NCBI GenBank assembly: GCA_964016875.1
Contig: OZ024728.1
Coordinates: 8,668,272 to 8,732,271 of the forward strand
Direction of reading: 5' to 3'
Length of the DNA stretch: 64,000 nucleotides
From: Fallopia convolvulus
Taxonomy: Eukaryota > Streptophyta > Magnoliopsida > Caryophyllales > Polygonaceae
Made by a program: the position numbers and the translations under genes. Positions 36,601-46,455 of this stretch are shown one piece after another. The notes beneath the pieces are model-generated. The model did not search any database. It was not told the DNA's origin and saw only the letters and a program-made list of their open reading frames with translations. Within the stretch, counting starts at the first letter, position 1. Each line of letters opens with the position of its first letter.

Positions 36601-37150
36601 ACCAATGGAGAGGAGGAGGATGATTCTCCATTGGTCACAAGTGTGCTAGTTGAGGGATGATGAAGGATGATGTAGGAGTGCCATTCTTGCAAGCAAAGGG
36701 AGAAGGAGGAGAAGGCTCCATTGCCATGCATTGGAGAAATTTTCAATCAACGTCAATTCAAATCAAACAAAAGTCTGATGTCTCTTGGAAGAAGAATATA
36801 AGGTTAAGATAAAAATAAGAGAGTTGGGTAATTGAATAGAAAGTCACAATGGTCTAGCGGATTGTGGGTAGGGGCGTGTGAGAGGGGTTGCAAGAGGTCT
36901 CGGGTTCGAGTCCCGGCTCTTGCTTTCTTTTTATTAAACTTTCCATGTATTTTTAATAGCTTGTTGAACCCTTTTTATGTAATAAAAACCGAAAATTATA
37001 AGGCATTATTTTTATTTAAATGCTTTATTCCTCCATAACCCTTATAATGCATTCTCAAAATTATATTAAGAATTCTCCTTTATAAGGGAAAAAGATTATA
37101 AAATTATATTATATTGGTTTTAAAAACCTTGGAATATTGCGGATATTATA
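33667..37150 (-). mobile_element. Long solo LTR (chromovirus-like, 3.5 kb)
   Basis: A 3484-bp unit flanked by the exact duplication TCTGG (33662-33666 and 37151-37155). Read on the minus strand it starts TATAATATCC (expected TGTAA, one substitution) and ends GGGGTGTTACA, as in many plant Ty3 chromovirus LTRs. A minus-strand TATA box (CTATATAAAG, 36550-36559) is followed by a transcribed-looking Ser/Pro-rich leader (36540-36250). An AT-rich centre spans 34950-36230. LTRs of 3-4 kb are known in the Tekay/Del group. No polyprotein is present. A tRNA-like box pair lies at 36850-36925. Confidence 0.8.
36850..36925 (+). other. tRNA-like A-box/B-box pair inside the solo LTR
   Basis: TGGTCTAGCGG (36850-36860) fits the pol III A-box and GGTTCGAGTCC (36903-36913) the B-box, within a T-arm-like stem and loop. 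T-rich sequence (TTTCTTTTT) follows at about 36924. The 5' flank cannot pair with the 3' flank as an acceptor stem; GCAAGAG pairs instead with CTCTTGC around the T-arm. It is therefore not a tRNA gene but a tRNA-derived pol III promoter remnant, SINE-like or native to this LTR family. Confidence 0.6.
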
Positions 37151-37899
37151 TCTGGCTCCGTCGCCAGATCCTCGGGGAGGCATGGGAGGCCGCCCTGGCG
37201 GCGTCTCCCTTGGACGAAGCCCCCTCGGTAATCTTTACCCCTGCGTCCCTCGCAGGGGCTGTCGCCTTCACCAACGGGATTGGCGACTTCGCTGAAGAAG
37301 CTGGCGCCTTTACAACTGGGCCCGACGAACCGGGGCAGTGGAGGTTGTAGGTTTCTTCCCCTACGCCCTCGAAGCTAGAGTGTTAAAAAGATCCAATGCA
37401 AGAAAAAGAAAGAGAAACGAGTTAGATAAAAAAGAAAAGAACAGAACGTCGCAAATAGTCAAGAAACCGCCGAGAAACCGCCGACTGCTCATCGGAGATT
37501 GGAAGAACAAAGGAGGAAGAAAGTGTGTTCAAAGAGGAAGAAGATGAAGATAAAGGTGTTTGGAGGCGTGGGGGAGACGCTTTTAAAGAGGGCGAACCTG
37601 GGCCTCCCCCCACTCCCGAAAAGCTTAATGGGCCTAATGCACCTTAGAGGCCCATTAATGAAATACGGGGAAACAGGCCCAGAGGTCATCTCCCACAAAA
37701 CGGGGGAAATACCCAGGTATCAAGCCTCGCGGAAATGTCCCTCGCTAGAAAAGCCCTCACAAAAGGGTTCGACCAACCTCTACACCTCGCTCCTCACCAA
37801 TCCTAAAGCTGAAAACCTCGCACCTCGGGTCTGGCAAACCAGATGTTGTGCATATATGACATGCGGCCCTCGAGACGAGGTCCCCAGGCCATGGGGTTG

Positions 37900-38712
37900 T
37901 GATGGTGCTCAAAATGGCGAAATAAGAAGTGGGACTAGGGTACGAGGAATATTGGATCCGGCGGGACTCCCAATGTTAAATTCGGGGCCCATTACCATAC
38001 CCATCTCTAATTAAAACAAACAAATCCCTACCTCTGCGAGGACCCGAAACCTCGGCAACGAGGTCTAAACCTCGTTGCTCAAAAGCTGGCACCCCCGCCC
38101 CGTCTAAACCACTCAACGGGTTACCACTTCTCCAACCAGTAATCTGTTGCCTCACACTCAACCAATCAAAAGGCTTGATCTCGAGCGTCCCACATCGAAC
38201 AAACACCAAAACTCGTCTTCTCAAATCTCTATAAATAGAAGAGAACCTCGTAGATGGCAAGGGGTCGAAAAACATCTTGAACTCAAGAACTATCTTGCTC
38301 GTTGAAGATCGACGTGTTGAATTATCGTCAAAAACCACGCTATAGATAAGTGAAAGTCCACAAAAAGACTTCAAGTCGCACCAAGAGTCCACGCTCACAC
38401 CAAAGATCCCGTTGCATCATCTCACATGACACAATCACTGCGCTCTAACTCAAACTTCTCAACCTCGCCACTAGAGTTCGTAGAACGGACTGTTGGTGAT
38501 AGAATACCGTAGCGGCTAGGAGATCTCGAACCTTGTTAGATCGAGATCTCGAATACTCTTGAGAGATCTGAAGTGTAATCTCGTTAGTTTGTAACCTCGT
38601 GATCTGTAATCTCGTTATAAAAATAATAAATAAAGAGCAAGTGTTTGTACGATCGAATAAAAGTAATCTCGTTTCTTGTCTTCTAGCGCTTGGTTTATTT
38701 CAGATTTCATCA
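37900..38712 (+). repeat. 3' LTR of the Tat element
   Basis: 813 bp, TGATGGTG...TTTCATCA, preceded by a G-rich run (CATGGGGTTG) that may be the polypurine tract. It matches the 5' LTR at about 95% by eye, with extra bases near 38605-38625. Confidence 0.93.
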
Positions 38713-38960
38713 GCGGCAAGACAAGAGGCGCCCAAATTATCACACCGGAGGACCATAGGAGATCATAGAAAGCGAAAAAGTTCAGCAAGGATTTCAACTA
38801 GAGAACCTCACATGTGGTTGTCAAGGTAGACCAATGTTCAGCTTTGGCGGAGGATTTTGAGATCGTGGGCTACTTTTTTTAGCACCAGAAAATCATAGAC
38901 GAGCTAAAGTACTCACAATATGCATTGGTAGGCCTTTTGTTAGTGGGCTCATTCGCCTAA
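38713..38960 (-). pseudogene. Ty1-copia RNase H remnant (right half)
   Basis: The minus strand reads LRCDNLGASCLAA immediately before the Tat insertion site, a conserved copia RNase H stretch. It is preceded by weaker RNase H-like sequence with several stops. It continues at 16700-16480 across the Tat element. Beyond about 38960 no copia similarity is recognisable. Confidence 0.65.
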
Positions 38961-39564
38961 TCCGAATCCGAAAAGGCAGAGATCGACATCTAGGGTTGAG
39001 ATGACGTGTGTAATTTCAGTGAGTGAGTGTCTTGAAGGTACTATAGGAGCCATTTTTTAGCCTGCCAATGAACTAGAGAAGGCATATACATATACATATA
39101 TTGATATACTGACATAACGCCTTTAAAAGCGTTTAATATAACTTCAAATCATAAAGTGTGATGCTTCCCCACCCCACCGGGTATAATTCCCTTCACCGGG
39201 TACCCATTGATCCTTACGCTTTATGAAGCGTAAGATTCCGTATCCGCCAAACGTTTTTTCTTTTGCATAAAATTTTCTATTTTATAATCACCCGTATATA
39301 TTTCGAAAATAACACTAGTTCATTCTCATTTTGCAAATACCCATCCAATCTCCCGACATCCATTTCCAATTTCCTTTTCTCCAATTCCAGCTAGCAATAG
39401 AAGAAAGAAAGTGATTTCCATTAAAATCTAGAATTTACTTAAAGACAAAATAAAAACGAAAGTTGAAAATTTTGTATATCATAATTCGGTGAAGAAAAAA
39501 AAAACTTGGAAGGCCCACCACGTGTCCCACCTCCTTGTAATTTCTTTTTTCCTTATTGTCGGAG
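38961..39564. other. Spacer and distal promoter of the kinesin gene
   Basis: No gene. A perfect 9-bp hairpin, CTTACGCTT with loop TATG and AAGCGTAAG, lies at 39213-39234, beside a repeated CACCGGGTA (39175-39202). A G-box core CACGTG is at 39519-39524. Confidence 0.5.
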
Positions 39565-39614
39565 TATATAAATAAATTAATGAAAGACGTTAGAATTTCA
39601 AACTAGCCGTTGGA
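39565..39614 (+). promoter_or_regulatory. TATA box and MSA (M-phase) element of the kinesin gene
   Basis: TATATAAATA (39565-39574) is a good TATA box. About 30 bp on, TAGCCGTTGGA (39604-39614) is the reverse complement of TCCAACGGCTA, a full match to the mitosis-specific activator consensus TCYAACGGYYA. MYB3R factors bind MSA elements in G2/M genes, and NACK1-type kinesins are known targets. The element sits at the predicted transcription start, slightly downstream of the TATA box. Confidence 0.7.
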
Positions 39615-39800
39615 AGTCACACTTAAATTCAAAAATCATTAGTGGCGTAAATTGTCCTGCGCTCCCTCCCTCTCTCTCTCCCCTCTTTTGAAAGCTTCTT
39701 CTCTTTCTCTCTATAATCTATATTGAGAAACTTCTTTCCATCTTTGAGCTTGACTGTGCTGGTTTTCTGAGATCCCTATCTGTAGATCTTCAGTTCTTCA

Positions 39801-40438
39801 AGTCGTCTTTCTATGTAAGTTGTCCTTTCCTTTTTCGCATGTAGTTCGTGATTCTTTCTAATTTTGGAATCTTATTCACAAGTGAAATTTTCAAGCTGAG
39901 GTTGAAATCATTGAGAAATTATGAAATGTCGTATCTTTTGAGTGCCGAGTCAGTCGAATCTCTGTGAAATCTGAGTCAATTAGATCAATTTTGTACAAAT
40001 TATTAGGGTTTGCATGAGGGTAGGGATAGAATGAATTTCAGGGATGGTGGGAAATTGGGTGAAATTAAAGGGATTATCAACTCACAGAATTAGTCATCTT
40101 CATCCAATTTCTTGCAATAAGTCGTCTTTCTATGTAAGTTGTCCTTTCCTATTTAGCTTGTAGTTCGTGATTCCTTCTTTCACAAATGGAAATTTTAAAG
40201 CTGAGGTTGAAATCGTCGAGAAAATTCTGAAATGTCGTGTCTTTTGAGTGCCGAGTCAGTCGAATCTGTGTGAAATGTGAGTTAATTAGATTAATTTTTT
40301 ACAAATGATTAGGGTTTGCATGAGGGTCGGGATAGAATGGATTTTAGGGATGGTGGGAAATTGGGTGAAATTAAAGGGATTATCATCTCACAGAATTGGT
40401 TATCTTCATCCAATTTCTTGTAATGTGTTGATTTTCAT
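39801..40438 (+). repeat. 319-bp tandem duplication in the kinesin leader intron
   Basis: Copies start at 39801 and 40120 (offset 319). Each begins AGTCGTCTTTCTATGTAAGT and both carry the GTAGTTCGTGATTC, GAGTGCCGAGTCAGTCGAAT and CATCCAATTTCTT blocks. The first copy includes the probable donor of the leader exon (exon about 39600-39814), so the duplication copied that donor to about 40134. Confidence 0.85.
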
Positions 40439-40536
40439 TTTTCCTGTATGTACAGTGTGCTATGGTAATGTGACACATTACTCAACTTGTGAATTTCTGG
40501 TGATTTTTTTCACAGTATAAACAATTAGGCAACAAC

Positions 40537-43503
40537 ATGACTTTAAGACCACAAAGTGCACCGTCTACTCCAGCTTCAAAGATTGAGAGAACACCGGCAT
40601 CAACTCCAGGTGGCTCTAGAGTTAAGGAAGAAAAGATTGTTGTGACGGTCAGATTAAGGCCCTTAAACAAGAAGGAACAGGCATTAAAAGACCAAGTAGC
40701 ATGGGAGTGTACTGATGACCAGACAATTATCTACAAACCACCACCTTCTCACGATCGCATTGCTCAACCAGCTTCATTCACCTTTGGTATGCATTCAAGT
40801 TTTTTCCCCTTTTGTCATACAATTTTTCACCTGAAATGAGGAAATTATACTAATATGTATGCAATTGTTTTTTTGTAAATCTCAGACAAAGTCTTCGGAC
40901 CTGACTGTGTTACCGAAATGGTTTATGATGGGGTGAAGGATGTCGCTTTGTCTGCTCTGATGGGTATTAATGGTGGGTGATTGATTCTCTTCTTACCCTA
41001 TCAAGTTTCTCATAAACATCTGATTTTTATTTTATTTTTTCCAGTAGTAATTTCATTTTCTTGCTTTTCAGCAACCATATTTGCATATGGTCAAACAAGC
41101 AGTGGAAAGACATACACAATGAGAGGAATTACAGAGAAAGCTGTTGCAGATATATATAATCACATTATAAATGTAAGATGTCAATGAATCTACAACAACT
41201 AACTCGAGTTCTAAAAGAATTTATATATAAGGTTTTTGAACCTAAATTTTAACTTCTCATTGCAGACACCAGATAGAGACTTTAGAATAAAGATCTCTGG
41301 GTTGGAAATTTACAATGAGAACGTGAGGGATCTTTTAAATTCGGAATCTGGCCGTAGCCTTAAGCTTTTAGATGATCCAGAGGTAAGGCCTTTGTTGGAT
41401 TTCTTTTCTTTGTGATCTCCTTTGGTTGAGCAAAACACTCAAGTCTTGTTTCCATTTTCTGCAGAAAGGAACTGTGGTTGAGAAATTGGTAGAAGAAACT
41501 GTCACTGACAATCAGCATTTAAGACAGTTAATAGACATTTGTGAAGGTGTTGAACTTATCCCTCTACTTTCGTTGTGCTTCACATTGCGCCTTTCTTCAA
41601 ACTTTCCTAAGTGTGATTTTTCAAGGATTTGACTTTTGTTTTGTATAATATTGTAGCTCAAAGACAAGTGGGTGAAACTGCACTAAATGATAGGAGTTCA
41701 CGATCACACCAAATCATCAAGCTGGTATACTCATTATTTAATCATTTGATTCCTTGGTTTTATTGAGATGAATACCAACATGACTAATAATACATGAATC
41801 GAAGTACTTAGCTCCTTGCCTTTATTGGGTCAAATGCAGACAATTCAAAGTACTCAGCGTGAGACTTCTGAATGTGTACGTTCTTATGTTGCCAGCTTGG
41901 TAAGTTTTTTTGTAATATTTTACATGGATTTGAATAGTTAGTATTGGATTATAGATGTACTAATAATATATAATTTCCCACAGAACTTTGTAGATCTGGC
42001 AGGCAGTGAAAGGGCATCACAAACTCATGTTGATGGTGCACGATTGAGAGAAGGGTGTCATATCAACCTCAGCTTGATGACCCTCACCACTGTGATCAGG
42101 AAGCTTAGGTAAATTCTCTTCTTCTTTTCTTCGTAGTCTAATCCCATCAAGTGCTGAGCTTTTTTTTTCAGGAACTCGTGCAAAATAATATATCTACATT
42201 TGAGTTATATTCCACATTGGGAAGATGAATCTATGCATTGTGTGCTACTTCCATACTTGTTCTTTTTGCATGTTCAAATGATGAATTTAAATGAAAGTGT
42301 CTTCACAACCCTTTGACATGAAAATTGTAGTTGTCTTGGTGATTATAAAGGAACTGGGTATTAAAAAGGATATATTAGCTTGGGCATTCTTAAGCATATT
42401 ATTATATTCATAACATAATAGCTTCTTCAGCATGAAACCAAGGATGCCTAAACTTAGAATGAATATTTTCTTTCTGTTAGGCTTACCATTTGCATGAGAG
42501 TAGTTTTAATTTCAGTATTGCTCAGCAGATAGTATTTTCAATGAATTCATAGATGTAACACATTGAGGCTGTTGTTTGGGACACCTGTTCTGCCAACAAG
42601 ATATGCTTATGCCATCCTTTCAAATTTCAATGCTTATGATGTGTAGTGCACTGTTAATCATGTCTTTTGGTCAGCTTGTAAACTGTAAAGTTTCTTCAAT
42701 TAGGAAACAGCAAGTTTGTTGTTTCCTTTCAAATTTCAATGCTTATGATGTGTAGTGCACTGTTATCGTGTCTTTTGGTCAGCTTGTAAGCTGTAAAGTT
42801 TCTTCAATTAGGAAACAGCAAGTTTGTTGTTTACTTCCAGATTATTATATAAAAGAATCCTTTCTTTTTCTTCTTTTGTAGCGTTGGTGGAAAGAGATGT
42901 GGTCATATACCATATAGAGACTCAAAGCTTACACGCATACTGCAACATTCACTTGGTGGGAATGCTCGCACCGCCATCATATGTACATTGAGTCCAGCTC
43001 TGACTCACGTTGAGCAAACCCGAAACACTCTCTACTTTGCCATGCGTGCAAAGGAAGTAACAAACAACGCTCAAGTTAACATGGTACGCGCCATTAAATT
43101 GAGCTACATATGAGGGCACGCATAAATGGTGTTTTTTTTTCTACATTCAAATACAACCTAGTTATGCCATTTTCTAACTGCAAAGTGTGTGGAATTGCTC
43201 AGGTTGTCTCAGACAAACAACTAGTGAAACATTTGCAGAAGGAAGTGGCCAGGCTAGAAGCAGAGTTGCGCACTCCCGAGCCCTCCAATGAAAAAGACTT
43301 CAAGATTCAGCAGGTAAACACTTGACTACTATTATTAGCTTTTAATCTCAAATTTTATAAAATTTTGGCAACTTCTGTTGACTGACTAATTGGACAATGT
43401 TAAGATGGAGAAAGAGATTGAAGAGCTAAGACAACAACGAGACCAAGCACAATATCAAGTAGCTGAGCTACTTCAGAAATTGCAAGTGGAAAACAAGGTT
43501 TTT

Positions 43504-43541
<38 letters not shown>

Positions 43542-45653
43542 ATTTCACCTTTATTTTATTTTATCTTTCTTCTCACCTATTTTTGCAATGCACCTCAGGG
43601 TACAAATCTTGCTGAGTCACCACGATCAGTTGTGAAATGCCTATCATTTTCCGGCACGGTATCACCAAGTTTTGATGTAAAGGAACGCACTTCTAAAGTA
43701 AGAAACACAATGGGAAGACAAAGTGTTATTAGGCAGTCCTCAACGGTGCCATTCACTCTAATGCATGAAATTAGAAAGCTGGAGCATCTTCAAGAACAGC
43801 TTGGGCAAGAAGCCAATAGAGCCTTGGAAGTACTACAAAAGGAGGTTGCTTGTCATAGATTAGGTAACCAAGATGCAGCTGAGACAATTGCTAAATTACA
43901 AGCTGAGATAAGAGAGATGCGTTCGGTTCCGTCAGAATTGAGAGAAGTTGAAGTTGAGAGTACAATTAACACCAACAAGAGTGTGAGTGCAAATCTCAAG
44001 GATGAGATAACTAGACTTCACACTCAAGGAAGCACGATTGCTGATCTAGAAGAGCAGCTTGAGAATGTCCAGAAGTCAATAGACAAATTGGTGATGTCTC
44101 TTCCAAGTAAAGGTGAAGAATGCAATAATGATGAAGGAAATACAAAGACAAAGCGACATTCGAAAAAGAAGAAGCTACTTCCTTTAGCTGCAAGTAACAG
44201 TCTCAATAGGCAAACTCTTCTAAGGTCTCCTTGCTCACCGCTGGCCACAGCTAACCAAGTTGTGGAATTTGAAACTGAAAATAGAGATCCAAGAAATGAA
44301 AACAATGTCCAAGTTGAGGCCATGGCAGAATCGGAGAAAGGAACACCTGTAAAGAGTGTAGAGACAGGAGATGTATCATCAAAGGAAGGATCAGGCGGCG
44401 GCCCTTCTGGAGGATACCGACGTTCGAGTTCTGTCAACATGAAGAAAATGCAGAAGATGTTTCAAACAGCCGCAGAAGAGAATGTTAGAAACATAAGAGC
44501 ATATGTTACTGAGTTGAAAGAACGCGTTGCCAAGTTGCAGTACCAGAAGCAGCTGCTTGTTTGCCAGGTAAAGCCTTTATAACTCACTTTACCCAATTTT
44601 TAACATCCTTTATAACTAAAATTGTGTTTAAATGAAGTACCTAATGTCCAAAATGGACTAAACTATACCACCCTATCTGGAATGAAGTACCTAATGTCCA
44701 AAATGCACTAAACTCTTACAAAACAAACTCCAAGTACTTTTTCTGTTTGTTTGCTTGTGAAGGGTATTTTGTGCAAACTATACCCTATCTGGAATCTAGC
44801 CATAAAATACTATATCGCTGCCTATTCCAATCTGAAATCTTTTTTTTGTAACAACAGGTTCTTGAATTAGAAGCAAATGAGAATGCTGGATACAACATTG
44901 AGAACAATGAAGATTTCACAGAGACTCTGGAACCAGAGATTTCCTGGGCTATAACATTCAGAGAGCACAGGCAGCAGATCATTCAGCTATGGGATGTTTG
45001 TTATGTCTCCATAATCCACAGGACTCAGTTTTATCTCCTATTTAGAGGAGACCCAGCTGATCAAATCTATATGGAAGTCGAACTTAGGCGCCTAAATTGG
45101 CTCCAAGAGCACCTTGCAGAACTTGGAAATGCAAGCCCAGCTCCTATGCAAGGAGATGAACCCACACTCTCCCTTTCATCCAGGTAATAATTGCTCACTT
45201 GCTGTAAAAATTACTTAGGGTGTGTTTGGATTACCCACACTCTCCCTTCAAGTGTAATCCAAACGAACCCCTGTGTTTTTAAAAAATTCATCAATTGTTT
45301 AAATGTTGCTTTCTTTTTGCAGCATTCGAGCATTGAAACGTGAAAGGGAGTTTCTTGCAAAAAGAGTGACTACGCGTCTAAGCCCGGAAGAAATAGAGGG
45401 ATTGTACATAAAATGGGGTGTTCCACTTGATGGAAAGCATAGGAGATTGCATTTCATCAATAAGCTCTGGATGGATCCTCATGACCCGAAGCACATAGAA
45501 GAAAGTGCAGATATAGTCGCAAGGCTTGTTGGATTTTGCGAAAGTAATGGGAAAGCATCGAAGGAGATGTTTGAGCTGAACTTTGCACTTCCAACTGGCA
45601 AAAGCCCATGGAGTATGGGATGGAACCACATCTCAAACTTACTCCACTTGTGA
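40537..45653 (+). CDS. NACK1: NACK1/HINKEL-type kinesin (kinesin-7), complete
   Basis: Plus-end microtubule motor that, in studied plants, brings the NPK1-type MAPKKK to the phragmoplast midzone for cell-plate expansion. Coding exons: 40537-40786, 40886-40972, 41072-41172, 41266-41382, 41465-41546, 41657-41724, 41840-41899, 41984-42108, 42882-43083, 43203-43313, 43405-43497, 43599-44567, 44858-45183, 45323-45653; total 2922 nt (973 aa). The motor (about 28-365) shows P-loop GQTSSGKT, switch I NDRSSRSH and switch II DLAGSE, then the neck, coiled coils (about 370-420, 490-620, 720-770) and the NACK C-terminal domain (about 800-970). A basic KTKRHSKKKK patch precedes the last coil. Compared with what I recall of NACK1, VYDGVK is one residue short and SVGGKR one longer. 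A non-coding first exon (39600-39814) is spliced to 40516. NACK1 fits better than NACK2 from the N-terminus, by memory only. Confidence 0.93.
42616..42833 (+). repeat. 109-bp tandem duplication in a kinesin intron
   Basis: Two near-identical copies starting at 42616 and 42725 (CCTTTCAAATTTCAATGCTT...), within the 42109-42881 intron. Copy two ends about 50 bp before the acceptor. Confidence 0.85.
43506..43541 (+). repeat. (CT)n microsatellite
   Basis: About 17 CT units in the kinesin intron 43498-43598, just after the donor. Confidence 0.95.
45217..45272. mobile_element. Minimal inverted-repeat element in the last kinesin intron
   Basis: GGGTGTGTTTGGATTAC (45218-45234) and GTAATCCAAACGAACCC (about 45254-45270) form a 17-bp inverted repeat with two mismatches around a loop of about 20 bp. 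GGG...GTTTGG ends are common in small plant MITEs. The loop holds CCCACACTCTCCCTTCA, almost identical to the exon sequence at 45161-45178. Confidence 0.5.
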
Positions 45654-46163
45654 GCCGTGACAGTAATCTGTCTCCTTATTTAATGTACAAGGTTGGAGGC
45701 TTGTCTCCAAATATTTATTGATTCTCAGTTTGTAATGTGAAGATCTCAAGCGCATTACAAGAGTGGATTTTCAGATTCTTTGTATGTAGTTGAAGCTTTT
45801 TTAATTGAAATTTGATTGATTCATAATAATCCCCTAGTTTATAGAGATGATTAAATTTGTGATTGTCAAAAAATGTTTAAATACTTGTTTTCATGCGTGT
45901 GTACAAAAGACACCCTAAAAAATCGTTGAATAATTGTACTAAAAAGATGTTTTCTAGTACCTTAAACTATACTCCGTACTCGTAGCAAGGAAGCAGAAAA
46001 TAAATCAGGTTGTTTCAGATTACAAACACTATCATCAACATTTCTTTTTCAAATATTTTAGATATAGATTACAAGAACAGTTCCTCGCAGGTTTTTTTTT
46101 TTTAAATTCTGATCACTGCTGCACAATCATCCGTTTGAACTGAACTACACAAATTATAATCTA
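45654..46163. other. 3' region of the kinesin gene
   Basis: Probably the kinesin 3' UTR (45654 to about 45840), then AT-rich spacer. No gene is seen. Confidence 0.6.
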
Positions 46164-46455
46164 TCTATATACTAAAGAAGAAGCCTTTTGGCCACATGTC
46201 AACCTATTGTTCAATTCGCTTATGTGTCATTTTTTTGGTATTTTTGAATTTTTAATTTTATCAATAATTTGGGTCCCACTATATTTTAACCAATTTTTTT
46301 TATACTTATTAAAATAAGTACTTAACATTCCTAATATGTAGGCATTTCAAAATTTAAACATTAATATATTTTTGAATTATGTAAATTTGAAAAATAACTT
46401 ATTTATGCAACATATTTTTAAACAAAACCCGTACATGGTACGGGAATTCAACTAG
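46164..46455 (+). mobile_element. Non-autonomous Helitron
   Basis: A 292-bp AT-rich element beginning TCTATATACTAAAG and ending in hairpin CCCGTACATGGTACGGG, six spacer bases and CTAG. It lies between A (46163) and T (46456), as Helitron insertion requires. There is no target duplication, as expected, and no coding content. Confidence 0.75.

Larger units (their letters stand above)
23237..37540 (-). pseudogene. Antisense coiled-coil ORF of the Tat element, split by three insertions
   Basis: Segments on the minus strand: about 37540-37151 (Ala/Pro/Ser-rich), 33666-33088 (proline run, basic patch, then coiled coil), 31540-31522, and 23805 to about 23550 (heptad-rich, Glu/Lys/Leu). Conceptually removing the nested elements with one copy of each target duplication keeps the same frame across the last two junctions, inside one long coiled coil. 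A frameshift near 33200 and stops near 33555 break it. Retand and Grande carry an antisense ORF in the same place; the function is unknown. The pieces and junctions are seen; the single-gene reading is inference. Confidence 0.7.
16701..38712 (+). mobile_element. Tat-lineage Ty3/gypsy retrotransposon with three nested insertions
   Basis: TG...CA LTRs of 794 bp (16701-17494) and 813 bp (37900-38712) are flanked by the perfect 5-bp duplication GCGGC (16696-16700 and 38713-38717). The order is 5' LTR, PBS, gag-PR-RT-RNase H-second RNase H-INT (17543-22790), a 45-bp repeat array, an antisense coiled-coil ORF, then the 3' LTR. Two RNase H domains and a downstream antisense ORF are features described for the Tat lineage (Retand, Grande). 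Three later insertions occupy 23806-31521, 31541-33087 and 33667-37150. Removing each with one target duplication leaves about 9.25 kb. Hand comparison of the LTRs gives roughly 5% substitutions plus a small indel. All coding frames are broken. Confidence 0.93.

Noticed and set aside
36244..36631. 122-codon minus-strand Ser/Pro-rich protein
   Set aside because: It begins upstream of the LTR TATA box and lies in the leader of a solo LTR. Low complexity and no domain.
36850..36925. Functional tRNA gene
   Set aside because: A- and B-boxes are present, but the acceptor stem cannot form and no proper anticodon arm is seen.
16701..38712. Endogenous pararetrovirus
   Set aside because: No movement-protein or coat region is seen. 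LTRs, target duplications and an integrase identify Ty3 retrotransposons.
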